Assembly: GCA_963847615.1 (NCBI GenBank)
Contig: CAWKAN010000025.1
Coordinates: forward strand, 62,001 to 126,000
Direction: 5' to 3'
Length of the DNA stretch: 64,000 nt
DNA from: Palsa-883 sp963847615
GTDB lineage: Bacteria; Pseudomonadota; Alphaproteobacteria; Acetobacterales; Acetobacteraceae
Shown here: positions 7,296 to 18,001 of the stretch, in pieces
Numbering within the stretch: the first letter of the stretch is position 1
Layout of the letters: every line of letters begins with the position of its first letter
Made by a program: the position numbers and the translations under genes
The notes under the pieces: generated by a model
Told to the model about the DNA's origin: nothing
The model's input: the letters and a program-made list of their open reading frames with translations, nothing else
Databases searched by the model: none

Positions 7296-8642
7296 CTAGC
7301 GGGTGAAGCCCTCCAGCTCGCCCTTCGCCCAGTCGATCGACTGCTTGATCGTCTGGCCCGACAGCAGCCGCGACGCCAGGCCGGGATACAGGTAGCGGTT
7401 CCAGATCTGCGTCGCGATGTCCGGCGGCGCCGAGGAGCCCGGGATGTAGTATTCCGCGTCGTGCCACGGCCGCACCGGGTAGTTGTAGATCGTGCCCTTC
7501 GGCGGCTCGACATCGCTCCAGATCTTCATGTCGGTCATCGATTGGAACGGCGGGATGTCATAGCCCGATACCGCGGTGGCCAGCGTCTCCACCTGCTCGC
7601 GCTGCGACAGGTACTCGATGATGTCGTTGGCCGCTGGCTTGTTCTGCGCGAACTTCCAGACGCCCCAGAAATACGGCCGGTGCGGCACCAGCCTGCCCTT
7701 CGGCCCACGCGGCGTCGAGAAATGCCAGCAATCCTCCGCCACCTGCGGCGCGTCGCGCTTGGCCACCGCCCAGGCCGAGGGCGGGTTCCAGATCAGCGCC
7801 GCCTTGCCGGAGATCAGCGCGCGGTTGTTGGAGGCGTCGTCCCAGCTCACCGCGTCGGGCGGCATGAACTTCACCAGGCGCTGGGCGTATTCCATGGCCA
7901 TCTTCACGTTGTCGGACTCGATGACGATGTTGCCCTTGGCGTCCACCAGGTCGGCGCCGAAGGCCCCGAACGTGGCCCCCCAGGTCTGGTTGGCGTCGGT
8001 GCTGTTCTGCCCGCAGCCGAGGCCGATCGGATAGCCGTTCTTGAACATTTGTTCGGCCATCTTGAGCTGCTTGTCGTAGGTCCAGTCCTTCGACGCCTCG
8101 GGCGTCGCCGGATGTGCCGGAAACCAGCTCTGCACGTCGACGTCGCAGAACTTCTTCAACAGGCTGATGCGCCCGACCGGCGGCAGCGGCGCGGAGCCCC
8201 AGCCGACCGGCACGGCCAGCCAGTGCCCCTGGGAGACGCCGAGATACTCGTAGACGTGGCCCAGCGTGCCGTATTTGGCGATCAGCCGCTTCATCACGGC
8301 GTCCATCGGCGTGAGGCTGTCGCCGTATTGCTGCACGGTCCAGGAATCGAACGCGAACACGTCGTGGCCGGTCTTGGCCTGCGCCTCGGCGGCCATGGTG
8401 ATGTTGATCTTCATGCCGATGGCGGTGAGGAAGTCGAGCTGCACCTCGACCTTGTTCTTCTCGGCCCACGCATCGACCAGCTTCTTCATCGCGACGTCGC
8501 CGCTGGGCACCCAATGATCCCACAGCGCGAGGCTCAGTTTGCCGGCGGCCCCCGCGGTGCGGATGTGCACCAGCGGCAACGCGGCAGCGGCGGCGCCGAG
8601 CTTGAGGGCCCCGCGGCGCGAGATTCGACGTTTGTTGCTCAT
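7296..8642 (-). CDS. ABC sugar transporter substrate-binding protein (family 1)
   Basis: A 448-residue periplasmic solute-binding protein. The N-terminus carries a twin-arginine export signal (SRRGALKLGAAAAALPLVH, cleavage near AGAA), implying folding before export. The body has the family-1 pattern: KLSLALWDHWVPSGDVAMKK at the start, DVFAFDSWTVQQYGD, a NRALISGKAALIWNPPSAWA region and a C-terminal SYLSQREQVETLA-type helix. Family-1 proteins bind oligosaccharides or glycerol-3-phosphate; the ligand here cannot be read. No permease or ATPase genes lie next to it, so it is an orphan or its transporter is elsewhere. The SDR gene at 8997 lies upstream on the same strand with a 350-base gap. Confidence 0.85.
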   Translation of the reverse strand: MSNKRRISRRGALKLGAAAAALPLVHIRTAGAAGKLSLALWDHWVPSGDVAMKKLVDAWAEKNKVEVQLDFLTAIGMKINITMAAEAQAKTGHDVFAFDSWTVQQYGDSLTPMDAVMKRLIAKYGTLGHVYEYLGVSQGHWLAVPVGWGSAPLPPVGRISLLKKFCDVDVQSWFPAHPATPEASKDWTYDKQLKMAEQMFKNGYPIGLGCGQNSTDANQTWGATFGAFGADLVDAKGNIVIESDNVKMAMEYAQRLVKFMPPDAVSWDDASNNRALISGKAALIWNPPSAWAVAKRDAPQVAEDCWHFSTPRGPKGRLVPHRPYFWGVWKFAQNKPAANDIIEYLSQREQVETLATAVSGYDIPPFQSMTDMKIWSDVEPPKGTIYNYPVRPWHDAEYYIPGSSAPPDIATQIWNRYLYPGLASRLLSGQTIKQSIDWAKGELEGFTR

Positions 8643-8996
8643 AGACGAACGCTCCCTGCAGCCGCCCCGTGGGCCGGCCGTCCTTAAGTGTTTTTAGCCC
8701 GGCGCGGGCTTCCCCGCGGTCGACGTGCCTTCGGCGTGGGGCTGGCAAAGCGGTCCCAGACCCCGCCGTTCGCTGCCTGACCGCGGCAGTATCGGGGAAA
8801 ACCGACGCGAATGCGAGTCGTACGCAGCGTCGCGTGTTGTGCGCGGGCAGCGTGGCGCGTTGTGCGCGGCCGACATCGCGCAGCGCGCGCGGATATATCG
8901 CTGCGAAGTGGCAACATGACGTCGCCCCCCGGACGCTGCGGCCACAGCCGCGCAACAATTTCGCGCCGACTTCATGCCGCCCGCTTCGTCATCCCT
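8643..8996. other. Upstream region of the binding-protein gene
   Basis: About 350 bases without a gene. It contains two direct copies of a GTTGTGCGCGG motif 21 bases apart (about 8833-8862), which could be a regulator site. No clear promoter was identified. Confidence 0.35.
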
Positions 8997-9788
8997 TCAC
9001 CACAACGTATAGCCGCCATCGATCACCAACGCGGCGCCGGTCATGTAGCGCGACGCCTCGCTGGCCAGATACACCGCGAGCGGACCCAGGTCCTCCGGGC
9101 GGCCGAAATCGCCCATCGGGATCTGCGCCTTGAACGCCGCGATGATGTCGGGCTGCTCGCGCGCCCACCGCTGGTTCGGTTCCGTCATGAAGCCGCCGGG
9201 CAGGATGGCATTGACCGTGACGCCGTGCGCCGCCCAGTCGGCCGCGGCGGCGCGGGTGAACTGCAGCACCGCGGCCTTCGCGGTCTCGTAATGCCGCCCG
9301 GCGACGCCGCGGTTGGCGACCAGCCCGCTGATCGAGGCGATGTTGATCACCCGCCCGCCCCATGGCCGGTCCACGCCGCGCGCCAGCATCGCCCCGCCGA
9401 TCAGCTTGGTGCACAGGAACGTGCTGGTCAGATTGAGGTCCAGCATCTGCCGCCAGACCTCGAGCGGTTCGTCCTCGATCGGCACGTTCACCCGGCGCCC
9501 GCCGATGTTGTTGATCAGGATGTCGATCGGGCCGAGCGCCAGCGCGTCGCGGCAGGCGCGCTCGCAGCCCTCCGGCGTGCCGGCGTCGGCCTGGATGGTC
9601 CAGGCCCGGCGGCCGAGCGCGCCGATCTCGGCCTCGGTGCGCGCCAGGCTGTCGGCGTCCCGCCCGACCAGCACGACGTCGGCCCCGGCCTCGGCGATGG
9701 CCAGCGCCATCTCGCGCCCCAGGCCACGGCTGCCGCCGGTGATGAACAGGCGCTTGCCGTCCAGGCGAAAGCGGTCGAGCACGTGCAT
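8997..9788 (-). CDS. Short-chain dehydrogenase/reductase
   Basis: A 263-residue classical SDR. The Rossmann nucleotide site is TGGSRGLGREMALA at about 18-31, followed by VVLVGRDADSL, the NNIGG motif near 95, the catalytic Ser in INIASISG near 146, and Tyr-x3-Lys as YETAKAA near 160. The ATG at 9788 has GGAGG at good spacing. The substrate is unknown; the Arg after the second beta strand (GRDADS) suggests NADP preference. It lies upstream of the orphan sugar-binding protein on the same strand, so a sugar or polyol substrate is plausible but only inferred. Confidence 0.88.
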   Translation of the reverse strand: MHVLDRFRLDGKRLFITGGSRGLGREMALAIAEAGADVVLVGRDADSLARTEAEIGALGRRAWTIQADAGTPEGCERACRDALALGPIDILINNIGGRRVNVPIEDEPLEVWRQMLDLNLTSTFLCTKLIGGAMLARGVDRPWGGRVINIASISGLVANRGVAGRHYETAKAAVLQFTRAAAADWAAHGVTVNAILPGGFMTEPNQRWAREQPDIIAAFKAQIPMGDFGRPEDLGPLAVYLASEASRYMTGAALVIDGGYTLW

Positions 9789-10210
9789 CGGTGGGTCCTC
9801 CGATCGTGGGTGAATGTTGGCCGGCCCGCCGGGTCCGGCGCCGCTTCCCTGCGGCCTGGCGGGTCCGGCGGCAAGCGCCACCGCGGCGCGCGTTGCCACC
9901 GCGTCACGGCTCGCCCGGCGCGGCATCCCGCCGGCCGGGGTCCGCGACCGGCACCAGGCGCGGGATGCAACCGGCGCGCCGCCGCTCGGCCACGTCCGCC
10001 AGACGCTCGCCGGCCGCCGCCGCCCCCGGCCCCCAATCCTCGCCCGCCTGCTGCGCCGCGTCGCTCGCCATCGGCACCGTCCAGCCCGCCCGCCATCGGC
10101 ACCTCGCAACCGGTTCGACATGGTGGCACAAAGATCTTCCGGCCCGGATGTCGCCCCCCGTCCGGCCCTGCCTGTCCCCGCCGCGACGCGGCGGCAACCC
10201 GGAGACACCG
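9789..10210. other. Divergent intergenic region; possible small minus-strand gene
   Basis: About 420 very GC-rich bases between the SDR and PPK2 genes. A minus-strand frame at 10071-9904 would encode a 55-residue acidic peptide (MASDAAQQAGEDWGPGAAAA at the start), but its ribosome site is poor and it may be chance. Confidence 0.25.
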
Positions 10211-11125
10211 ATGGCGCACGGCAAGACCAGCAGCACCGCAATCGCAACCACCGGCGGGGAAGTCCGCCGCGACGCGGCGGAGGTGGCGCAAGCGGAAGCA
10301 CACTGGCGCGTGGTCGGCGACGGCAAGCCGCCGCGCAAGCGGCAACGCAAATACCGCTACCTCGACGAACTGGTCCGCCTGCAGTTCGAGCTGATCAAGC
10401 TGCAGGAATGGGTCCGCAAGGAAGGGCTGCGCATCGTGGTGCTGTTCGAGGGCCGCGACGCCGCCGGCAAGGGCGGCGTGATCAAGCGGATCACCGAAAG
10501 CCTCAACCCGCGCATCTGCCGCATCGTCGCGCTCGGCACGCCGACCGAGCGCGAGCGCGGGCAGTGGTATTTCCAGCGCTACGTCGCCGAGCTGCCGGCG
10601 CGCGGCGAGATCGTGCTGTTCGACCGCAGTTGGTACAACCGCGCCGGCGTCGAGCACGTGATGGGGTTCTGCACCAAGCAGGAATACCGCGAATTCCTCC
10701 GCGCCTGCCCGCCGTTCGAGGAGATGCTGGTGCGATCGGGGATCAAACTGATCAAGTATTGGTTCTCGGTGAGCGACGAAGAGCAGGAACAGCGGTTCAT
10801 CGAGCGCATGCAGAACCCGATCAAGCGGTGGAAGCTGTCGAAGATGGACCTGGAATCGCGCGAACGCTGGGTCGAGTATTCCAAGGCGAAGGACCGGATG
10901 CTGCAGCACACCGACAGCGAGCACGCCCCCTGGTTCATCGTCGATGCCGACGACAAGAAATCGGCGCGGCTCAACTGCATCGCCCATCTGCTCGGGCAGG
11001 TCGCCTACGAGGACCTGCGCCCGGTGGACATCGAACTGCCGCCGCGCCAGCCGGACACCGGCTACAAGCGGCCGAAGAAGTCGAGCCAGCACTGGGTGCC
11101 GCGGATCTACCCCGCCCCCCCGTGA
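10211..11125 (+). CDS. ppk2: Polyphosphate kinase 2 family protein
   Basis: A 304-residue cytoplasmic PPK2-family kinase that moves phosphate between polyphosphate and nucleotides. The Walker A-like loop GRDAAGKGG is at about 81-89, the Walker B/lid FDRSWYNRAGVEHVMGF at 137-153, and the single-domain length fits class I PPK2. A family hallmark is the WKLSKMDLESRERW region near 215-230. The ATG at 10211 is preceded by GGAGA at spacing 5. It stands alone and is divergent from the SDR. Class I members mainly phosphorylate nucleoside diphosphates; the exact preference is not visible. The stop codon lies at the start of a 15-base tandem repeat. Confidence 0.92.
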   Translation: MAHGKTSSTAIATTGGEVRRDAAEVAQAEAHWRVVGDGKPPRKRQRKYRYLDELVRLQFELIKLQEWVRKEGLRIVVLFEGRDAAGKGGVIKRITESLNPRICRIVALGTPTERERGQWYFQRYVAELPARGEIVLFDRSWYNRAGVEHVMGFCTKQEYREFLRACPPFEEMLVRSGIKLIKYWFSVSDEEQEQRFIERMQNPIKRWKLSKMDLESRERWVEYSKAKDRMLQHTDSEHAPWFIVDADDKKSARLNCIAHLLGQVAYEDLRPVDIELPPRQPDTGYKRPKKSSQHWVPRIYPAPP

Positions 11126-11196
11126 CCCAAGCTGTGGTGACCCGACCCGGCGTGACCCAACCCGGCGTGACCCAATCCATCGTGACCCGACCGCGC
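11122..11196. repeat. Five tandem copies of a 15-base repeat
   Basis: Units of 15 bases, each starting GTGACCC (for example GTGACCCGACCCGGC and GTGACCCAACCCGGC), run from the PPK2 stop codon onward. Units differ at 2-6 positions. The period is a multiple of three, but no reading frame here is convincing. Confidence 0.85.
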
Positions 11197-11528
11197 GCGC
11201 CCCGCAGGACCCCGAACCCGTGTTACCGGCGTGACGGCTGGGCAATTGTTCGAACCGATGCGGCTTTGCCGCAAAAGACCCAAAATCCATCAAGCTTCGC
11301 CGTAAACTCGCCGGCTGGAAAACCGACCATCTCGGCCAATGGCTCACCCAACCCGTCGCGTGACTTGGATTCGAGGCCCTGGGTGCCAGGCTGCCGGCAA
11401 TTGACGTATCCATAAAAATCGTGGCGCCAAGCCGACTAACAGAACAGAAACGGAACCCTGCGCCTCTCGCGGGGCTGGAATTCCGCCCTGCCCAAGCCGA
11501 TACTAGGCGTGTGGAGGTGCCCCGCCCG
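11197..11528. other. Intergenic, nothing recognised
   Basis: About 330 bases after the tandem repeat and before the small membrane gene. Composition is lower in GC than the surroundings around 11230-11420. No gene or structured RNA was seen. Confidence 0.4.
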
Positions 11529-11957
11529 ATGCTTGATCAAGCTCTCGACCCACAACGGCCTTCGACCAGCGATCCCGCCGAGCAGCGATCGTTCGAGTGG
11601 CAGCGATCTGCCCTGCTTGCAACCTGCGGCGCCGTCGCCGCCATCGTCGCCAAGGTCGTGGCGGACAGCTCAGATCAGACAAGTTGGCGCTCTCTCGCCA
11701 GCGTCGTCGGCACCATCTTCGTGACGTTCATTGTCGCCGCCGGCGTATTGCGGGTGGTGGATGCGATCGCCTTGCGCCAGCGGATCTTTGCCCGCTCGAG
11801 GCGCACCGGTCGGCTGGCGGAAGAGACGCGACGCCTCTTGGTGGCGCGCGACCCGGAGGTCGAGGCGCGCGCCGCGCGGATCGATGCCGCCGGTTTGGTT
11901 GATCGAGTGGCGAGGGAGCACAAGCGGGCGCCGCCCCGCGACCGGTCGAATGCCTGA
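11529..11957 (+). CDS. Small membrane protein of unknown function
   Basis: A 142-residue protein with two hydrophobic segments, SALLATCGAVAAIVAKVVA at about 28-46 and ASVVGTIFVTFIVAAGVL at about 56-73, then a basic cytoplasmic tail rich in Arg and Ala. The ATG at 11529 has GGAGG 11 bases upstream; the GTG at 11421 would add a poorly supported extension. The stop lies 6 bases before the next gene, so the two are probably co-transcribed. I do not recognise the family. Confidence 0.55.
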   Translation: MLDQALDPQRPSTSDPAEQRSFEWQRSALLATCGAVAAIVAKVVADSSDQTSWRSLASVVGTIFVTFIVAAGVLRVVDAIALRQRIFARSRRTGRLAEETRRLLVARDPEVEARAARIDAAGLVDRVAREHKRAPPRDRSNA

Positions 11958-11963
11958 CCCGAA

Positions 11964-12434
11964 ATGGCGCGCAGGATATCGCACTACGTCGAGACCAGCC
12001 GGTTGCACGACGTCGAGACCAGCCGGCGGGCCTCGCTACCACGCAGCGTTCTGGTTGACTTCATCGACACACTCGTTGCCGACCCGGCCGCTCCCGCCAG
12101 GGAAGCCTCGACCGCCGAGGAGATCCTGCGCTTCATGGACATCCTCGAGGACGCAAAGGATCTGGAACTGAGCGTGGCTCCGCCGCTCAGCGACTATATC
12201 GGGAGTGGGGTGGGCGCGTCCTTCGGCGTCGCGGGCCTGTGCTTGGCACTCACCCCGCCGGTCGCCGGGGTGGTTGCCACCCTCTCTGTCGTGGTCGCCG
12301 GGGCGGCTGGTCTGTTTTCCGTCTGGCAGTCCGTCCCGCTGTTGCGCAAGGACGACGCTTGTATGCAGCGGCTGGGCGCAATCGAGCGTGCGCAGGAACA
12401 CTTGCAAGAGAAGGCGCGGCAGCTCCCCCTGTAG
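11964..12434 (+). CDS. Hypothetical protein with a glycine-rich membrane hairpin
   Basis: A 156-residue protein. The N-terminal half is soluble and acidic (EEILRFMDILEDAKDLELSV); the middle has one long or two short hydrophobic stretches (GVGASFGVAGLCLALTPPVA and GVVATLSVVVAGAAGLFSVW); and a helical tail follows. A short duplication near the N-terminus (HYVETSR then HDVETSR) reflects a 24-base direct repeat at about 11979-12030. It follows the preceding membrane gene by 6 bases. The glycine-rich double membrane stretch recalls small pore or hairpin proteins, but no function can be assigned. Confidence 0.5.
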   Translation: MARRISHYVETSRLHDVETSRRASLPRSVLVDFIDTLVADPAAPAREASTAEEILRFMDILEDAKDLELSVAPPLSDYIGSGVGASFGVAGLCLALTPPVAGVVATLSVVVAGAAGLFSVWQSVPLLRKDDACMQRLGAIERAQEHLQEKARQLPL

Positions 12435-12514
12435 CGCAGCCGACGCCACCACCCATCGGCGCGCGCCTTGCCCATTTGACACCCACCCCCCACCTCCCGC
12501 ATCCTGATCAACCA

Positions 12515-12622
12515 ACCGAGGGGAGCCCCGCCGCAGGGGGCTGAGAGACCGCCAGGACCGCGCCAACCGCGGCGGCGCGGTGACCCTTGAACCTGAACCG
12601 GGTCATGCCGGCGGAGGGACGG
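12515..12622 (+). promoter_or_regulatory. TPP riboswitch (THI element) before thiC
   Basis: Shows the conserved CTGAGAG (12541-12547) and the second half ACCCTTGAACCTGAACCGGG followed by TCATGCCGGCGGAGGGA, with a GC-rich P3 extension between. It ends about 60 bases before the thiC start, so thiamine pyrophosphate probably represses thiC, most likely by hiding the ribosome site. Confidence 0.93.
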
Positions 12623-12684
12623 GGGCTGCACATCACCCCTCCTCCGCCCGCAGCGGCACCCGCGCAGCGCCTGAGGAGACGACG

Positions 12685-14519
<1,835 letters not shown>

Positions 14520-14546
14520 CGCCTGGCGGCATCCCGTCGGGAACCC

Positions 14547-15368
14547 ATGTCAGATCCGCGCAGTGCGCTCGATGCCTTCGGCCAGATCCCCGACGTCGAG
14601 CTCGACATCGCGGAGGCGGCACTGCAATTCGCGCGCATCGACCTGCCGGACGCCGACTGGGCCGGCGCGCGCGCGCACCTGTCGAAGCTGGTGCGCGAGA
14701 TGGTCGGCATGGGCCGCGGCATCACCGACCTGGAGGCGCGCGCCAGCGTGCTGACCCGCCTCCTGGCCGGCCAACACGGCTACCACGGCGACGCGCAAAC
14801 CTACGACGACCTCGCCAACGCCAACCTGATCCGGGTGATCGAGCGGCGCCAGGGCATGCCCGTCGCGCTCGGCGTCATCTGGCTGCACGCCTGCCGCTCG
14901 GTCGGCTGGGCCGCGCACGGCGTCGATTTCCCCGGTCATTTCCTGATCGCACTGTCCACCAAGGGCAGCCAGGTCGTGCTCGACGTGTTCAATGGCGGCA
15001 TGGAAATGGCCGCACACGACCTGCGCGCCCTCATCAAACGGGTGGCGGGCGACAAGGCCGAACTGCGCCCCGGCGTGCTGCAGCCGATGAACGCGCGCGG
15101 CGTGCTGCTGCGGTTGCAGAACAACGTCAAAAGCCGCCGCCTGCAGGCCGGCGACGTCCCGGGCGGCCTGGCCTGCGTGTCGGACATGCTGCGTATCGCC
15201 CCCGACCACGCCACCCTGTGGGCCGAGGCCGCGGCACTGCACCAGTCCCTCGACCACGTCGCCGCCGCGGTGCGCTGCTACGAACACTTCCTGGCGCTGG
15301 TCCCGGAAGGCGACGCCGCCACCCGCGCCCGCACCAACATCGCCACCCTGCGCAGCCGCCTGAACTGA
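14547..15368 (+). CDS. SirB1-like transglutaminase-fold protein with TPR
   Basis: A 273-residue protein of the SirB1/transglutaminase-like family. The N-terminal domain (about 30-170) contains the conserved YHGDAQTYDDLANANLIRVI, GMPVALGVIWLHACRSVGW and HGVDFPGHFLIAL segments; the C-terminal third (about 180-265) is a TPR-like helical repeat. The family is widespread but its biochemical role is not established, and the usual catalytic Cys is not clearly kept. The gene starts 28 bases after thiC on the same strand. Its stop codon lies inside the left arm of the long palindrome at 15365-15755. Confidence 0.8.
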   Translation: MSDPRSALDAFGQIPDVELDIAEAALQFARIDLPDADWAGARAHLSKLVREMVGMGRGITDLEARASVLTRLLAGQHGYHGDAQTYDDLANANLIRVIERRQGMPVALGVIWLHACRSVGWAAHGVDFPGHFLIALSTKGSQVVLDVFNGGMEMAAHDLRALIKRVAGDKAELRPGVLQPMNARGVLLRLQNNVKSRRLQAGDVPGGLACVSDMLRIAPDHATLWAEAAALHQSLDHVAAAVRCYEHFLALVPEGDAATRARTNIATLRSRLN

Positions 15369-15755
15369 CCCCCGATCGCCTGGGTGGGCTGGGTGCGGGC
15401 GGGGGGAGCAAGGCTGGGGCTTCGCCCCAGACCCCACCAAGGGGCGCTGCCCCTTGGAACCCCGCCAAGGGCGGAGCCCTTGGAACCCCGGACTGGGAGT
15501 GTGGGGAGGGGAAGGGGGCGTGGGGGCAGGGTGTCGGGGCCGTCCGGTGTGCCGGACGCCCCCGACACCCTGCCCCCACGCCCCCTTCCCCTCCCCACAC
15601 TCCCAGTCATGGAGTCCAGAGGCCGCTGCCTCTGGTGGGGGGTCCAGGGGGGCAACGCCCCCCTGGCGGGGTTCGGGGCGGAGCCCCGGCCTTGCTTCCT
15701 CCCCCATCGCCCGCGCCCCAGCCCGCCCTGGCGATTGGGGGTCAGCGCAGGCGGG
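15365..15755. repeat. Long dispersed palindromic element, copy A
   Basis: Almost the whole 390 bases is one inverted repeat. The flanks (TGACCCCCGATCGCC against TGACCCCCAATCGCC on the other strand), the arms (AGCAAGGCTGGGGCTTCGCC and its partner) and a central stem of about 57 base pairs (15491-15608, loop TGTG at 15548-15551) all pair. Both convergent genes, sirB1-like and the amine oxidase, end within its outer arms. Related copies are at 20619-20801 and 29544-29848. It probably terminates transcription from both sides. Confidence 0.85.
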
Positions 15756-17298
15756 CGGCGATGTCGTGCAGCGTCTTGTGGGCCGAGCGCACGGCGCCTT
15801 CCTGCCAGCCGGTGATGAACGACATGTGTTCGCCGGCGAACAGATAGGGCCCGTCGCCTTGCTCCAGCACGGGAAACTGGGCGGTGCGCGCTGGCTTGCT
15901 CCATTCCGCCCAGGCGCCGTGCGAGTACGGAATATTCTTCCATGCCACCGACACCCCCTGCCCCAGCCAGCGCGCTGCCTCGGGATGCAGGTGCGCAACG
16001 TCATCCAGCGTGTCGCTCAGCCGTTGCGCGACCGGCTTGGCCGCGAAACCGGTGCCGAGTTTGTCCGACCAGATATAGGCGCCCACCAGGATGCCCTTGG
16101 CCTGCTGCAGCCCGCCCGAGGGGTACCAGACCTGGGTCGCGTCGCGGCTGGTCCAGGAAATGCCGCCGTAGATCTGCCGATCCAGTTCCCAGAAGCGCCG
16201 GGACGCCTGGAACGCCACCTTGCCGGCGGGCACGTAGTCGACCGCGGCCATCGCCTCGCGCGTTACGGGGGCGAAATCCGCGTCCACCGCGCGCAGTGCC
16301 GGAAACGGCACGGCAACGACCACCAACGGCGCGTCGACCCGGTGTTCGGCGCCGGTGCGCGCGTGCTTCCAGGCGATCCGCACCCCCGCCTCGGTGCGGC
16401 GCAGTTGCGTTACCACCGCCTCGTACCTGATGACGCCGCGCAGCGCCTGGCCGAACGCCTGGCCGATGCGGCCCATGCCGCCCACCGGTTGCAGCATGGT
16501 CGCCGCCATGGTCGAAAGTTCGCCGAACTGCATCGGGCCGCGCCAGAAATCCGCAGCCAGGATCTGGCGCAAATCCAACGGCTGATATTGCGTGCCGGCC
16601 TGCGTGGCATCCGGCGGCACCGCCCAGCCGGCGCGCGAGGACCCGTGATACGCCAGGTCCTGGTCCAGCGCGCCGAAGTTGCGCAGGAACGCGCGCAGCC
16701 GTTCCTTGTCCTCGGCGCCGACCGGCTGCGCCAGGGCGGCCTGGTCCACCGCCTTCGCCGCCAGCTCCGCGACATAGCCGCGCGCGTCGTTGACCACCCG
16801 CCGATTGAGCTGCGGCGCGCCGTCAAACACCGCGTCGTCCTGCATCAGCGCGCCGCGATTGTCGTTGCACATCACCTCGAGCGACACGCCCAGCGCGCGG
16901 CAATACGCCAGGATGCCCGCGTGGTGATACGGCAACCGCGCCGGCCCCGGATTGAAATACAGCTGCGCGCCGCGGTCCCACGCGACATGCTGCACGCTGC
17001 CGGTCTCGACCACCGAATCGCCGCCGCGCAGCGACCAGTTGCGCCCGCCCGGGCGCGCCCGCGCCTCCAGCACCAACGGTGCGTAGCCGGATTTGCGCAG
17101 CTCGTAGGCCAGCACCATCCCGGCGATGCCGGCGCCGACGATCACCACGCGCCGCCCGCGGCCCGGCGGCAGCGCCGGCGGGCCGGCATAGGCCTCCGGC
17201 ACCGCCAGCAGGCCCATCGCCGCCATGGTGTGATAGGCCGCCGCGACGCCGCCCGCCTTGCCGACCAGGTGGATCAGCGCCCGTCTGGAAAGCGTCAT
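15742..17298 (-). CDS. Flavin monoamine oxidase family protein
   Basis: A 518-residue FAD-dependent oxidoreductase. The N-terminus has a Tat-like signal (SRRALIHLVGKAGGVAAAYH), so it is probably exported with its flavin. The dinucleotide site VVIVGAGIAGMVLAYELRKS is at about 51-70, the GG-doublet motif LEARARPGGRNWSLRGG follows, and the C-terminal FAD motif is YLFAGEHMSFITGWQEGAVR near 484-503. The fold matches L-amino-acid oxidase and tryptophan 2-monooxygenase relatives. The substrate is unknown. It is convergent with the sirB1-like gene across the palindrome and is followed upstream by recR. Confidence 0.88.
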   Translation of the reverse strand: MTLSRRALIHLVGKAGGVAAAYHTMAAMGLLAVPEAYAGPPALPPGRGRRVVIVGAGIAGMVLAYELRKSGYAPLVLEARARPGGRNWSLRGGDSVVETGSVQHVAWDRGAQLYFNPGPARLPYHHAGILAYCRALGVSLEVMCNDNRGALMQDDAVFDGAPQLNRRVVNDARGYVAELAAKAVDQAALAQPVGAEDKERLRAFLRNFGALDQDLAYHGSSRAGWAVPPDATQAGTQYQPLDLRQILAADFWRGPMQFGELSTMAATMLQPVGGMGRIGQAFGQALRGVIRYEAVVTQLRRTEAGVRIAWKHARTGAEHRVDAPLVVVAVPFPALRAVDADFAPVTREAMAAVDYVPAGKVAFQASRRFWELDRQIYGGISWTSRDATQVWYPSGGLQQAKGILVGAYIWSDKLGTGFAAKPVAQRLSDTLDDVAHLHPEAARWLGQGVSVAWKNIPYSHGAWAEWSKPARTAQFPVLEQGDGPYLFAGEHMSFITGWQEGAVRSAHKTLHDIAARLR

Positions 17299-17405
17299 CG
17301 GAACCGGGTCATCGCCAGAGGACCTTCCACCACGGTCATTGCGCCAAGCTCATTGCGCCACGGGCATCGGGACCGCACCATCGGCACAGTGCCAGCGCCG
17401 CCGGC

Positions 17406-17999
17406 TCACGACGGCCGCCGGCCACGCAGCGCCGCCGCCAGGGTGCCCTCGTCCAGCACATCCAGCGCGCCGCCAATCGGCACGCCCTGCCCCAGCCGCG
17501 TCACCGTCACGCCGAGCGGCTTCAGCCGGTCGGTCAGCCAGTGCGCCGTGGTGGCGCCATCGACGGTCGCCGGCAGCGCCAGGATCACCTCGCCGACGCC
17601 GCCGGCATTGATCCGCGCCAGCAACGGCGTGACGTTCAGGTCCTCCGGCCCGACGCCGGCCAGCGCCGACAGCGTACCGCCCAGCACGTGGTACAGCCCG
17701 CGATGCACCCGCGCGCGCTCCAGCGCCCACAGGTCGGCAACGCCCTCCACCACGCAGATCACCGAGCGGTCGCGCCGCGCATCGGCGCAGATGGCGCAGG
17801 GATCCTGGCTGTCCAGGTTGCCGCAGGCGCGGCACGGCTGCACCGCGCGCGCCGCCTCGGCCAGCGCCGCCGCCAGCGGCAGCATGCGCGCCTGCGGCTG
17901 CTGCAGCATCTTCAGCGCGGCCCGACGCGCGCTGCGCGGCCCCAGCCCCGGCAGCTTGGCCAGCAATCCGATCAGCCGCTCGACCTCGGGTCCCCCCAT
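17406..17999 (-). CDS. recR: Recombination mediator protein RecR
   Basis: A 197-residue RecR, normal length. In order: helix-hairpin-helix (LIGLLAKLPGLGPRSARRAA, about 9-28), the four-Cys zinc motif (CRACGNLDSQDPCAIC, about 56-71) and the Toprim domain (ICVVEGVADLWALERA, then LARINAGGVGEVILALPATV). It loads RecA at gaps with RecF/RecO. It sits downstream of dnaX and ybaB on the same strand, the standard bacterial order. The ATG at 17999 lies next to a CAGTTGTCAG-type repeat that separates it from ybaB. Confidence 0.95.
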   Translation of the reverse strand: MGGPEVERLIGLLAKLPGLGPRSARRAALKMLQQPQARMLPLAAALAEAARAVQPCRACGNLDSQDPCAICADARRDRSVICVVEGVADLWALERARVHRGLYHVLGGTLSALAGVGPEDLNVTPLLARINAGGVGEVILALPATVDGATTAHWLTDRLKPLGVTVTRLGQGVPIGGALDVLDEGTLAAALRGRRPS

Positions 18000-18001
18000 G
18001 A

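Noticed and set aside
11122..11196. Tandem repeat considered as a CRISPR array
   Set aside because: The 15-base units are contiguous with no spacers, and no cas genes are present.
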